A stretch of 64,000 nt of DNA, from assembly GCA_013399895.1 (NCBI GenBank), contig VXBA01001027.1:4025148-4089147 (forward strand), written 5' to 3'. The stretch is from Serilophus lunatus (Eukaryota > Chordata > Aves > Passeriformes > Eurylaimidae). A program made the translations under genes and the position numbers. Below, piece after piece: positions 1 through 13,500 of the stretch. The stretch's first letter is position 1. Each line of letters starts with the position of its first letter. The notes under the pieces are model-generated. The model made no database searches. It saw only the letters and a program-made list of their open reading frames with translations, and was not told the origin of the DNA.

Positions 1-340
1 TGTCAGATGAATTGACATAGCTCAACACAACAGACAATCTCAGTGCTAAATGAGTGACTCCTATTTCAGTTCTCTGCATCAGTCCAAAGATTAATGATGT
101 GTTTTCTTCCTTCAAGGATTTGGTCACTGTCTCTTTAAAATATCAGTGTGTAATAACTTCACCTTCCTGTCTCTTAATTTAAAGGGAGTGCTCCATGGAG
201 GAGCATTTTTCTTTCTTATTTAATCAACCACTTCTTTTGTGCTCAAATCCCAATCCTACAAACCACATTCAAACCTTGTGAAGTAGCTCCATGTTTTTAG
301 ATGGAATAAAGTTTTGACAGAAGGGAAAAAAAAAAAAAAA
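1..340 (+). other. A-tract preceded by AATAAA, possible 3' end of a retrocopy
   Basis: A run of 15 A at 326-340 follows an AATAAA at 305-310 by 15 bases, the spacing of a polyadenylated transcript end. A reverse-transcribed mRNA or a LINE-mobilised RNA leaves this arrangement. The 300 bases upstream contain no reading frame or repeat family I recognise, and I found no matching target-site duplication on the two sides. AATAAA is common by chance in DNA this AT-rich, so this is only a candidate. The copy, if real, would begin outside the window or be short. Confidence 0.15.
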
Positions 341-3300
341 GATGCCTAGTGCTTAGTGCAATACTCTGATCATATATTTTCTATACCATATAGAAATGTT
401 GGAGACATCTGTAGTCACGTGGCATTTCGCAGCCCTGGTGCACCAGAACTCCAGTATCTCATGCAGGAAAGTTGTATTAATGAATACATTTAACAAATTA
501 ATGCCACATTATTGACACACCTGTTCTTTATTTTTTTAAGTGCTGACAATCACCAGTGCTTATCAGCCCATGGCATTTCTGCCAATTGCAAAATGAATGC
601 TCTTTCACTCTGTTTTAATAGCTTGTAAAAACTGTGACATGAATGACCTCTGTTAAGCAAGGCCACTCAATTTGGCATGAACTCAAAGAAAACACTTGTA
701 CCTTATGGAAATTCCTTATATAGATAAACTATATATTTAAAAGTAAGTGCTCATAATAATCTGATCTATGGAAATGAAGCTTAAGTTCTATTTTTTTGTT
801 TTAGGCCAATAGATTGACAAAACCAATCAGGTTTCTTTGGGTTTATCTCTAAGCACAATGTAACAAGGCTCACGTGATATCCTTTAAAGCCTTTTGTTTG
901 AGAGATTTTATGAGTAATGGGGCATTTTGTGTTCACTGAAGTTCTGCCTGCCAAACTACATTTGATTCAAATATTTCACAGCTGAATTTTTAACAGAAAC
1001 ATAATTTGGTATAATTCCACCTGTATAATGCCACCTTTAATTTCTTGCTGATTCCATAGCATGGCATTCTCACTGCAGGTACAAGGGTGTGCAGTTAAAA
1101 ATCCATCGATCGTTTTGGATGATGTGCATAATATGTGTGAAAATAGTTTGGTTCTTTGTTGAGGAGACATGCAGCTCTTTCAGTGTGAAATATCATTTAT
1201 CATTAATCGACAAATGACTTGTTTTACATACCACATATTGAATACAGACTTTTAAAAAAATAATAAATATGCTTTACTTCATTACTCACGTAATAGCATT
1301 GATAAGAAATCTGCAAAGTTTTTACAGTATTCCACTAACTGGTTCTGCAAACAGATTTTCTGTTCCATCTCAAAGATCAGGAATGTAACTAATGCCACTG
1401 ATTATGTTACACTTTATGCATCCCACAATCAAATTCTTACTGGTTTTCTAATCTAGCCAAATTAATACACCTCAAAGAACAGAGTTCATGTCCTCTATTA
1501 ATTTCTCCCTAGGATTCTTCAAAAAAGAACTCTTAACCTAGCAAAGCACATTCGTGTATCGTGATGCAGAAAAGGATGAACTGGGAGAAAAAAACAGTCA
1601 CAAGAAGCCCATTTGTATTCTAATACATCTATTTTAAGAAGGCATAGAATACTAATTTACACAATACCTGTAGCCCTATGGTAAATATTTGACCAACTAC
1701 AAAATTACTCTCATTCCTAGATTGCACATAAGTTTCACTAAGATATCAACAGTAGTTTAGCAGCTCCCTTAAACACTCCTCAGAGGATACTGAATTTAAG
1801 ATAATCATGTGGTAGAACTACATACAGTTGGCAAAATCTAAAGACTATATGCACGATGTTGAAAATAAGACCTATTTACCTTCGAATTTTGACATATTGT
1901 TCACAGCCTATTTGAGGGCAAACTGATGCTATTTGATTTTTCTAACATACTCGCCTACTCACATTTCTGCAGATCTCAAAGGATCTATTGTAAGTAGGTC
2001 TGCAGGAAACATATTCCTAAATTAAAAGCCAGTGTTTGTAGATATTACTCCAACACTTTCCTCATGCATGGACATTATTATGGGAGGGTAGAATTTGTGT
2101 TAAATGAAATAATCCTCTCATAATACAACCAGGCTGGAAATGGGCATGATGCGTCACCTCTGATGACTTTGCTCCTGAAAAGGTTTTTGCCTCTAAAATA
2201 TTGCTGCAATGCTTTTGGTGAATTATAAAAAGCTGGACTGTGTAACATATTGAAAATATGGAACACATACTAGTGTAATCTCTCCAGAGTACTAACAATA
2301 GAATGTCCATAGTTTGTTAATTTCTACATAGATCCTTCTAGTTTGAAAGCACAGACTTCTTAGGGAGTGTGATAAGTTCTGATATAATTAATACTTTTTT
2401 TCTTCATTAAATTCTGACTGGACTGCTGATTCTAAAGACTTAACATAATTTTTCTTGGAGGACCTATCTCAGGACCAGAGAAGGGCTGTGTTGGCCAACC
2501 AAAGAAAATCTTTTGATCAGATCTCTGATTAATCCCTATTTAGTAACCTTGAAGTCTTTAGATCCACTGACATTATCTTTTCTTGATCTACAACTGGAAT
2601 AGAATGCCAACAGTGCACTGTTTCACCCGAGACAAATTAAACACAATCATATAAAAACAATTTCATTGAAACTGCTATGATGGCCTACATATATGAGAAT
2701 AGGTTTTGTTATGGAGATGTAATTTAAAGCAGTAATGATACAGCTTGCCAACAAATCTACTCAATATGCAACTCATTCAAATAAATTTAAAATTCACTCT
2801 CCTTTGATTTTTGTAAAAATAGCCTTTATGTCTATTTATACAGGTTCTAATATAAATTTCTAATCAACTTTACGCTTGATTTGGTCATCTTTACACAGAT
2901 TCAGTCATGCTTAGTTAAGTAGGCATACAGTCAACTGGACTACAGGGGTGCTTAAAGACTACCAAAATGAATGAAGGTTAAAAGAAAATGAGCCCAGGAG
3001 AAGTCTTCACTGAAAGAAGCAAATGTGTAATTAAAGTTCTCATTTGGAGGCAGCAAAACTAAAAGGAGGGACTGTTTTAAATAATACATTCTATTCCTAA
3101 AAACTTTGCACATAGTCCTTTTTCATCTCCTGACCTTACCATAGGGAAAATTGCTGTATTTCTTTTAATAAAAATTACATCTCTCATTTGCAGCCTCCCA
3201 ATCTGTTTCATCTGCAAGCTGTTTCATCTATTCCCTGTAGATGGAACTCCTTCTTTAGACCTTTAATTAGGTGGTGTTGCCTTGACCACTCTAGCTTAAA

Positions 3301-4740
3301 TTCCATTTAGTATTCTGAGTCTAAAATGGCCACTTGTGTATTTGTGCTCCAGTATTGACCCTACAAATTTGTCTCGGAATTTGTTAGGGTTTTAAAGTGT
3401 TGGGTTGTTTTTTATTTTTTTTTATTTCTCACCTTGTTCCAGTGTTTTTCCTAAGAGGGCAAATATCATTCTTTGATGAACCTTAATTTCGTTGTCTCAA
3501 AATTCAACATCGGCTCTTTTGAACAACACTGAAAAAAACTGGCTAATAAAAAGCATAAAGAGTTCACTTCCATCTTCTGCACTGTGCTGTGTCCCACACT
3601 TCAGTACACATTTCTGGTTAGCATCGCTGCAGGTTACAACCACGACTTGTTGATGTGATTTATCTACTGAATATTTCATGTATTTTTGATACTGCCACTT
3701 GATAGGATTTTAATGAATTGTTTACAGACATTATCTCAAAGACCACTGAATAATTTCAGACTTAAAACAACAAACAAGCCAAAACCCCAACAAGTATGTA
3801 GAAGATATCTCCCAATAGCAGATCCTGTCTGATCTCTGTTTTATTTCAGGGTGGAAGCTTGGGTTCATATTTTAATGCTGATCCCTAACTGTTAGGGCAC
3901 TGTTACTTCTTAGTGCTCTTTGGTTTGAATTTTCATTTGTATGCAAATAGGTCTCTGATTTATGGCACCAGTAAAGATATTACTCAACGACTCCTATTTT
4001 TCAAACTTGCTTTCAGGGTATGTTGAATTAGATAAGCAACAATTTTCTCTGAGCCTGCATGCTTGCAAAATCCAGTAGAGTATTAAAGCATCACCCAGCT
4101 TTTTGCTAAAAATCACATTTTCAAAAGAGCTTATTTCTTTAAAAATAGGAAGAAATAGATCTGTACTTCAAAAAGCTTGTTATCTTTGTTTATCTGGTTC
4201 TCTGGTATAACAGAAGCTGCCCAGGCTCTTCACACTTTGTTTCCAAGAGACTAAGGGATTTGTAATAATACTTGAAATTCACCTGACTTTTACTGAACTT
4301 CAGTCATTGGTAAAAACCCCTAAATTTATAGACTAAAGGAATTAAGTGAAAATAATAAGTAAAAATAATGACATATCATTCTTAAAAGAATTCACGTCTC
4401 AAAATGATTCTTTCAATATAACCAATCTAAAATTGGCTTCCTACAGTTTTCTGTTAAAACAGCCATGACATAGTTATCATGATATATCTACTGAAGAAAC
4501 TATTAAGTGAATTTTTATCCAAGTAAATCAATTTCCAAAACACCACAATATTTAACTTGGTACTGCACCCATTACCTATCTATCACAACTGAGCTTCTGG
4601 CTGTTTACTGACTACATCCATGGTAAGGGAAGAAAGTAAGGGACAATGAGGGCAGCACAAGAATATTTACTAATGAGTTTTCTTATATTGTCATTCCAAA
4701 CTGGAAAGTGGTCTAAGGTTTGATGGTCTGACATGCTTCC
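341..4740. other. AT-rich noncoding DNA, no gene identified
   Basis: No open frame here exceeds about 82 codons, and none resembles a known protein. T-rich runs occur near 3407-3427. A perfect octamer (ATGCAAAT, POU-factor site) lies at 3941-3948, directly preceded by a Sox-like TTTGT; the pair is loosely like an OCT-SOX composite but is not a clean match. I see no repeats, promoter or RNA gene in the rest. Confidence 0.5.
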
Positions 4741-4744
4741 TAAA

Positions 4745-5178
4745 TTAGAAATTAAAATAATCTCTTCGTGAACATCCTTGGTGCGATTCACAGAGCCCCA
4801 TTTTATCCGTCACGTTATGTCCAGATGAAGGAACAATGTCATTAGTTAGATGACTGCACTTGAGATGGAATGAGTGGGCAATGGCTAATTGCAGCCCAAG
4901 GCTGAGTGTTCTCACTGCCACCCTGCTGTACAGGAGGTAGAAGTCACCACTGCTCCAGCTCTGTGATTTTTGTACCCATGGAAGAGCCACAGAATGGAGA
5001 AGTGGGAAAGAGCACCAGGAAAACAGCACCTCTGTCCACCAGAAATTGGGAAATGAAGAGTTATTCTGGCCATCAGACACTCTGTAGGTGGGCACCAGTT
5101 TTGTTCATTGTTCCTACTACCCACAGCTTTTACCACATCACTTCACAGACTGATAGCCCAGATGCTCAAACTATGTGA
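4745..5178. other. GC-richer patch with overlapping chance ORFs
   Basis: This stretch is visibly richer in G and C than its surroundings and is open on both strands: a 116-codon frame on minus (4745-5095), a 90-codon frame on plus (4906-5178) and another minus frame. None of the translations shows a domain, signal peptide or motif I recognise, and several open frames at once point to base composition rather than selection. It could be the remnant of an old, unclassified transposable element, but I cannot name a family. Confidence 0.25.
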
Positions 5179-8100
5179 TCTAATTATGCAGAACATTATG
5201 TTTTGAAATGAGCAATTTATATTAGAAAGTGCAGACTGAAAATCCTTTGATTTTAACACTGTTCTAAACACAAGCCTGTCATTTATTGTGTATATGGCAT
5301 GCCTTTTTTATGAAAAAGTATTCTTATACTTAATTTTTTTTGTGCGTGTTTTTGTTTAGATTTCCCCAGGGCAACAACCAAATTAATATGTTCCTTGTGG
5401 GAAAACACATGTTGGTAATAACATTGTAGACAAATTAGGTAGATAACCTGGAATCATAGTCAAAAGTAATCAGATCAGTGCTGAGTTCTAGGACAGAAAA
5501 TGGTAAGTTTTGCCTTCTGTAATATTTCTAAATTAGGTTTCCCTGTATGACCTAAAGTATTATAGAAGACTTTATATAGAGCATCTGTACTAGTGAAAAG
5601 AGATTTTCTTTGCTGAATAGATAAACAATAAATTTTTGGGTTTAACTTCAAAATTCACCATTTAATGTGTGAAGTCTCAGGAGGTGATTTTTCTGAGCTA
5701 CAAACCAGCTCTAGAACTGGAAGAGTACAGAATTAGGAATGCATAAAGGATACATCTTCACCTCCACCTGTATCTTTTAACTCTAGCCAGATATGTGTCT
5801 ATCTGTTAACCTATGGAACTTTCACCTTGAGCCACAGATGGTTGAGCCATAGAAGAGTAAACCATGCCCTTCCCAGTCAGCTTAAATTTCCCATGCTCTG
5901 TTACAGCCTGTTATTCTGGCAACAACGCTGAGACACTTCAGATAAATCTTCTATTTTGTACTTAGAGTTTCTGAACACTTAAGACAGTTATGCTTTCCCC
6001 TCCTTATATGTTTGCAACTCGATTCTTCTTTCTTTACGACACTGTAAATCAAGGGTCACTCCAATTAAATCAGCACATTTGTGCTGATGGAAAAGAGGCA
6101 TTAGAGATATATCAGACTCATTGTTCTGATTATGTTAAAAAAAAAAACCCAACATTCTTTTATGGTCAGACACCAAATGAGTACAAAACACCTCCTTCAA
6201 TATGAGATATTTTTGCAAGTAATTCAAAGTTGTTTGATTATTCCTATGTTTTGTTCTTATAAACTACCTATGCAATATGTATTTCATTTTCTATCCTTCT
6301 AAAGAGATTGGAAAAATTTTGTTCACATGAACGTATGTGCCAAGACAGATACAGAGAAGTGACAGCACAAAGCATGAATTAACTCAGTGACATATTTTGT
6401 AATTAAGTGCCATTTAACATGGTCCATTTACACGGAGGAAATAGTTTCTTACTATGAGTGGGTGCTTCAGAGATTATGAGGATCTGAATATGTATATTCA
6501 TAGAGAGAAGATAATTTCATCTGTTCTTTCAAGTCCAGAAGAAATATGATGGATGAAAAAGATAAGTCTCATACTGAAAGAGATGCAATCGTATGCGATG
6601 ACGGAATGTTTTTTGGCTTCTACTGGAAAGTCTTCAGGATCAACAAGAAAGCCTGAGAAACAAGAGAGTCTCAAACCACATTTTACAACTCACCACACCA
6701 GCTCACCATTGTACAAGACTGCCGTTATGCTATTTCTAAATCCAGCAAACCAAAAAATACCCCATGAACAATTATATTATGGGTGAAATAAAAAAAGTGC
6801 ATTTTATAAAATCTTTATAACATGGCTGTCTTGATATGTGACACCTTCCAGAGCACCTCTAAATAAGCATTTGGGAAAAGCAATCTGAGTAAATGGTTTT
6901 AAAGACAGGTTATTTATTTATTACACAAGACACAACTTCTCACATTATTGCCTCAAGTAAAATGAATGCTGATAATGCTCCCATCTCTGAAACTGAACAC
7001 ATTTATATTAAAAATGTAGAAAGTACAGTATACACTGAGGTGCAATCTATTGACTATGTCAGTAATAGCAGCTTTTTCATTTTTCCCCTTGTAATAGAAG
7101 TCATTGCTTGAATTCAGAATGTATTGTCAAGCTTTATTAATCTCAGCACAGAGGCCATCCTGGGCCTTGAAAGCTATTGCTTTTTTAAAAGAGATGATAT
7201 TCTTTTTCTATGGCCTACTTAGATCTATTTCAGTTCTGTCATAAAAAAGAGCCTCAAATTACAGGACAACTTAAACAATGCTTAGTGATCACTGATGTGT
7301 TTAAGTCTTCCTTGAAAAGCTTGAAAACGAATTATAATATTTTCCGTTTAAAATAGTTTCTGTGCAGGTTGACAATCACATTGTAAGATGCTTTTTTGTA
7401 TCATTATTCTCAAAAGAAATTTGGTTATTAGACACTGAAGGTGATATCATGAGCAGAGTTGAATGCATGATCCAGAAGAAGGACTGAGGAACATCTGTGT
7501 GAGCTCTGTAGACGGAGCAGTCATTTTGGTGTCTTAATTCCAGAACTGAAGTTCTGACTTAAGTGAGGTCATTGACATTTTTTCTATCTACAGGGTTGTT
7601 TGGTTTATTATTTTTAACACCTATGAGTGTGCACAGGAAGCAGATATACCACAAGCATGATTTGGGATGCTCCAGTGTGGGGCTGAAATGCCAGATAGGT
7701 CTGTAAGATTGAGGAAGGGGAGAGCTGTTAAAAGGCATAATATCTGTAGGGTACTTGTAGTTGGGAAGAATGCAATGGTATAGGATATGTCAGTAAATTT
7801 TCAACAATCATTGTTTAGATTCAGGCTTTTTATAAACATAAATGCTCTATTTTGCAGCATTAACACTGTGATGTTCTTACAGTGGATTTCTGCATTACTT
7901 GTCCAACAGCCATTTGGGGACCAGATACAAAGGATTTTAAAACCATTTTATACTGTTGGTCTTCTGACATGCCTCTGACCTACCCACATCCTTGTTTCTG
8001 CACCTGTTCAAAAATGATTCTTTCAAGTGATTTTCGTGAAAGATCCTACACGACTCTTATTGCCCCGAACAATGACCAAATTTCAGCCTATTTTATGAAA

Positions 8101-11030
8101 ATAGAGGATTTTAAACTGCATGTGATGGTTGAATTCAAACCCATTATTAGCAATATAGAACAGTAAAGAGACTGAAATATGAAAACATTACTTTAATCGT
8201 TTCTATGGCAAATATTGACAGTCTGAATGACTTGTCTTTGTCATTCCTCTGTGCTTATATTTCTTGTTGTCTTTGAAGAAATTGTGAAAGTATTTTTTAG
8301 CTTTCAGTAAGACAGTAAAAAAAATTATGATGAGAGTGCAGTTTTGTGGCTTTACATGCAGATGGCATAGTTAGGGTTATCACTTTGTTCTTGCTACTTG
8401 AATATCGAATACAATCACTCCACACAATTAAATATCTGCTGCTGAAACTCAGTTCCTGTAAAGGATTAATAGTTTGTGTGTAGCAAGTTAATACCGACAC
8501 CAAGTAAGATTTCATTTGGCATCTTTCAAAAATCAAATCGTGTTGGAAATAAAAAAACAAACCAACTCCAATAGGAAAGTACTGAGATTTAAGTCTTGCA
8601 AGTAGTGTGCACAAAATGAGACGCAAACCAGATGCCACTAATAAAATAAAAGCCAGCTCAACCACCCCCAACCCATGGTCTACAATTGAAATTTGATAAG
8701 CTAACTAGTGCTTATACAATAATTCTTGTGATTTATTTTTTTTTTTTAGGCTCTAGAATTTTCTTGTAAAAAGTTGATGGTGCTTTCAAAAGCCTAAGAC
8801 TCACATTCAAAGCCATATGATAGAAAGATACTATTGTCTCTTGGTGTAAAGTTCTGTACAGAGAAAATAATTTAGTGTCGTTACACTAGAAGACAATAAC
8901 TTACTAATAAGTTGGTGCCTTCCCATTTAATAAATTAATTTGTAATTACTTTGGTGGTGAATGTTGCTGACAGTCAGTTCCATCTGAACTTTTCAGGAAT
9001 GGGCTGCAACTTTCTTGCACCATTCCTTGCACAGTGGTGGCACTGAAGGTATGCAATGAGTTATTATAAACTAATATTTACTGTATTCCAGTTTTAAACC
9101 CATTTTGTTTATGGTATACACTATGTATAGTCAAATATTGCCATAGTTTATTATATTTGTTCATATTTGCACATTTTGCAAACACAAGTCATTATAAATT
9201 CTCCTTTAAGCTGGAACTCTAGGAGTTTGGCACACTCTTTTGTTCCTGAAAATAGACGGTATGCTTTACTAAACCTTTGGTCTATGAAAATCAGAGTGGT
9301 TGTCTTCCATATGAATTGCAAAATTACACCTTAAATGTGTTGAGCAGCCTTTGAGAATAATTTATGCTTTTTCAAAATGGACTCACACGCAAAAAAGAAG
9401 CCTTTCTGCAGTTACAGAGTAAGGGCTCTTTGTCTGTTTGATACAGGGAATTGCTGTTGAAGTCAGCAAGAAATTTTTATGCCAGAGAACTGTAGAACTG
9501 AATAAATTTGGGATAATTTGACTATTCAAGTAATCAAGGCACTACCATATACTCGGTTCCTTCCGGACTGAAGTACATAATGACAATATCCTGTTTTACT
9601 GCATTATGAGATGCTGGGAAAAATTAAGATTCCAGGAAGAACTTGTAGCATTAAATGCCACTAACAGCCTTTAGCACTATACATCGATGAGATGATATTT
9701 TGGTGTCTTAATTTTGGCCAAAGCAACATTTTTTTAATTTTAAAATTTCTGTGAATTAATACTTTTAAATTTTCAGACTCAGCACTAGTAAATATGGCAC
9801 ATTATGATTAAATCTGCTCTGAAAGTATCAAAATACGTCTCTTATTGAAACAATACGCTCATTTGAACATAATATATAGAAAAATAAGTCTAGGACAGCT
9901 GATTTTTTTGTTAATCAGTATTCTCAGTCCTTAAAAAATTCAGGCCCTGAAGAAATAGAGCATAATTTCTCAGTGTCTATAGATGACAGAGTCATGCCTT
10001 ACATCAGAGAAAACAAGCCCAAAAGCTCCAAAGTTACATATCATAACTGATAAATTCATTCTCTATTACAGTAAGTTCTCTTCCATGGCTTATTTTATTT
10101 TGCAGTGAGGGGTAAAAATTTATGCTCATCTTCAAGAGTTAATGAAAAAAAAGGAAAATCATCTTATTCTTCAGTAGAGTGTCAGACAAGTAAAATTAAA
10201 AAGAATTTGGATTTTAGTGTGAACCATGTCAAGGCAATCCTCATTTGATCTAATGCTGCTTTGTCGAGACACACTATCTTTTTGCTGTTAAAGGCATGTA
10301 AACAAGCTGCAGCCTCTCAGGTTTTCAAAGAAATCTTTATCCATAATAAATATAATTGCATAGTCCTTTTAATGGATACAATGTGGAGATGCTGGGTTAA
10401 AAATATTGAAGGTAAAGTTTTTGTGGTAGAATCCAGTGATAAAACTGAGAAGACAATTATCTCAAGAAATAGGTGGATAAGGCAAGTGAAATGATAAAAA
10501 CTAAAGCAATAGGTTTAATCAGCTCAAAGAGGACTCTTCAAAAGCATTAAACACTACAGGGGAATAATGCTATTCTATGGGCTAAAGGTAGAGCTGATGG
10601 TAAAAGCATTGTCTTCTACTGGATGTTGTACAGATTAAACTTTATCTAGTAGCAAAAGCAGGAAGATTAGGACCCTCTGTGAATCCTGCTGAGAAAAGAA
10701 ATAATTCAAAAAGAAATATCAGGCAGGGCTGTGGAGAGCCAGTATGTTACATAAACCACTTCCTATACACAAAGCAAAAGAGAAGGGAATTATAAGACAC
10801 AGATCAGTCTCCAAACTACTGAAACAATTTCTGGGGGTGGTAGGAAAGGTGCACACTAATGAATTGATTCAAAAGGAGCAAAGCAAGGACTCATGGCATA
10901 ACCAGCTACAAATTTTAAATGTTTTTCTATTGTTCGAGAAGCAAACTAGTCCACTGTGTTTGTTAAGAATCAAGTATTCGGATCATAACTACTTTCTTTC
11001 TTAGAAAACAACTGCTATTAAAGAATTTTT
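5179..11030. other. AT-rich noncoding DNA, no gene identified
   Basis: The longest open frame is 124 codons on minus (8297-8671). Its translation has a hydrophobic N-terminus but no recognisable family, and the length is not surprising for such DNA. Short runs of A or T (for example 8737-8748) are the only low-complexity sequence. I identified no transposon, RNA gene or promoter. Confidence 0.5.
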
Positions 11031-11036
11031 TTACAG

Positions 11037-11276
11037 TCAAGAAGCAGTCAGTGCCCAGTGTGGAGTGTCCTGTGTCTGAGGGCTTGAGCCCTGTGCAAGT
11101 GAGATACTGCATATTTCATCTTGGGTGGAAGCTGCCTGTTGCCTATCAGTTCTCCCAAAGCCAATCTTTCCCTGGCAGCATCTGTCCTGGCACCGCATTG
11201 CTGTGATTGTGTTGCGGTGGGAGAAATAAATAGAAAATAAGAAAGGAGAAACAGTTACTACACAATACTGGGGCAT
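11037..11276. other. GC-richer patch, unclassified
   Basis: A compact block richer in G and C than its flanks, with a 79-codon open frame on minus. The protein is not recognised and no splice or transposon hallmark is evident. It may be a degraded repeat or a fragment of old unique sequence. It is listed only because its composition changes sharply at both edges. Confidence 0.2.
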
Positions 11277-11419
11277 AAAGTATCCAGCCTGTAATATTTA
11301 TTAAATGCCATTGCAAACTGCATATTTTTTTATATAGCTAAAGCCTATGAGTTCAATATTCACTTTCTTTAAAAAAAAAACCCAAGAGCTAAAATCACAG
11401 TTCCTCCTCCTTTTCCTCC

Positions 11420-11620
11420 AGCAAGGTAAAAGATGCTAATGTAAAAAGGCAGAACAAATGGGCTCTTTATTTTTGCAGGACAAAGAGCATTTGAACTCCA
11501 TCAGTGGCTCTTTGACTGCCTTCAAAGCTTGTCTCTGACTAAATTAAAGCCTCTGCTTGCTTCTGATTTGTAGTACACTGCAGGCTTTCCATTGCACTAG
11601 CAGCTAGATACATGTAATAG
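11420..11620. promoter_or_regulatory. Candidate conserved noncoding element
   Basis: Between the A-rich stretch ending near 11390 and the AT-rich DNA after 11620 lies complex sequence without simple repeats. It carries two CTTTG-containing TCF/Sox-like sites (around 11462-11520) and a CTAAT/GCTAAT homeodomain core near 11433. The texture resembles vertebrate conserved noncoding elements, but that is a judgement from pattern only. No alignment was possible. Confidence 0.2.
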
Positions 11621-13365
11621 GTTAATTGTTACCTTACAATAACACAGCTAATGAAAAAAATCAGAATTAAGATTTACGAAGGACTATGTCCTCACTTGAT
11701 GCATAGCTCCCCTAAGATCAGTTTTTATTATGCCAATTTACAGTGCCTCAGTATCTGCCCCCTAATTCAAGGAGCTAGTTCAGAGAGAAAAGTCTTAACC
11801 TTATTCTGTATAAGCAGGGTAGCACATTTTGAGGTCACTGATAACATGCAATAGCTTAACTAGAATTAAAGTCATTTTGTGAAGTTAGAAAAGCACAACA
11901 TAGCAAATGAACTAGCAAAATTGGCCCCAGAGTAGGAGACCACTGGTCCTGATCTGAATTTAAAAGGCACTTCTGTGAAATCTGTGAGGTTATCTCACTA
12001 CAAAAAGCCCTCAGTCATAACAGTAAAGAAAAGCATGTAGAATGTATTTCGGTGGTCATATTCCTGATGCATTATGATTCTTCATCCTTACATTAACACC
12101 TAAAAATTTGCATATGGGGGATTTCCATGTGACATTAAAACAAAATATACATTTATTTCCCTTCCCTCACTGTGAGGCTGGCTCTGCGCTCCTGAGTGAG
12201 GAACATTTGTAGTTGTTGGACTATCAGGCTGCAGGAACAGGAAATTGTGACCTTTCAGGCAAGCTCTTTAAGGTTAGAGAAGGGGGTAAACTGCTTTACC
12301 CCACAGTCATCCTGCACATGACCATAAAGTGCCAGCTGATAGATTGGCAGTGTTGAACTAAAGCAAATGAATTTGCATTTTGGTCCTTACACATGAATTA
12401 CAGTCTACTCATACTACCACTGACTCAGTTTTCAATCAAGTTATACCATAGCTAATAAGTTTTGAAAATTCTTTAAAATCACTCATTGATTTTCATTAAA
12501 GAAATCCAAATACCAACTCTCAAGAAACTCCCTAATGATAGCTAAAACAATAACCTTGAAATGCTGTAGTGTTTTCTTTTAGGCAGTGTGGTTTACCTCA
12601 TCTTCAGTAGTTAGAAAATGAGAAAATATTTCAAGGAGATGAGCCTCACCGGAGATAATACTTCTGTAGCAATATCAACTGCTCTTAGTGATGTGAATAT
12701 CCAGGAAAGAATTTGCCCAGAAATGCAAGGCTGCCCCCAACAATTTGAAATAAAGCTAAATTGTTAGAATTGGAAAAATAAGAAACATAAATCTCCAGTA
12801 CATACAAGAATCATGTGCAAGGCTATTTGCCATAGGCACCTGTTAAAATCATGAACACAGGAATAAAGTATCAAAGATTCACTGGAGGCTGCAAATCAGA
12901 AATGGAAAACCTCTGTATGTACAGAAAGAACAGTATGTTGTCAGACCTAAATAAAGCTATATTTTTTCATCTGTTTTATTCATCATATTATCATTCAAAT
13001 GATGAATTCTAAAGCAACTGATTATTTTGTTCCTATCATTTAGAACTGTGCAGTTTGCAAGAGACATTAGGACAGCAGTAAGCTGGGAGACAGAAGAAAG
13101 CGTATGAATCATAAATACAAGAGAAAACACACATGCTTAGTGTGTGTCACAAATTTGAAATAAGTTGCTTTGGCACAGTCATGAGACAAATCCTTCCTGG
13201 AGGTAGCAGAAGGGATTAGTAATTACATCAACATTTTAATGTCCCTATTGGCTTCAGCACCCAGCAGGCAGACATGCTTTTTAAAAGTTTTGACAACTCT
13301 CGTGCTACCATATGAAATACATGAACTGAGCAATAAGGGGCAGGAGGAACTCGTTTGCTTCTTCT
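11621..13365. other. AT-rich noncoding DNA, no gene identified
   Basis: Short open frames only (at most 86 codons, at the right edge). Octamer-like ATTTGCAT words occur near 12107 and 12371, close to chance expectation. I see no repeat family, RNA gene or promoter. Confidence 0.5.
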
Positions 13366-13369
13366 TTCC

Positions 13370-13500
13370 AATTCCTACTCTGTTATATTGCATACAGTGG
13401 ATTATCTATATAGACAGCATAGCTCAATTAGCGCATGAAAGCGGCAGAAGCACCCGCAGGATAAGGTCCTTCTACATTTGTGAGAAACTTGGATTCTAGG
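13370..13500. promoter_or_regulatory. Candidate conserved noncoding element with retained CpGs
   Basis: In a window where CpG is scarce, the segment around 13430-13465 keeps three CpG dinucleotides within about 30 bases, next to a CAATTAGC homeodomain-type core. CpGs normally decay in methylated vertebrate DNA, so local retention outside an island can signal constraint or recent origin. The stretch is also open on plus (13239-13499, 86 codons), but the peptide is not recognised. It could be an enhancer, a small exon or chance; an alignment would tell. Confidence 0.22.

Noticed and set aside
8297..8671. 124-codon minus frame with hydrophobic N-terminus
   Set aside because: The hydrophobic stretch comes from T-rich codons; no family resemblance, no splice signals and no promoter.
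13414..13470. tRNA-like internal promoter word TAGCTCAATTAG (13420-13431)
   Set aside because: It partly resembles a tRNA A box, but there is no matching B box (GGTTCGAnTCC), no D-stem partner, and no cloverleaf can be formed downstream.
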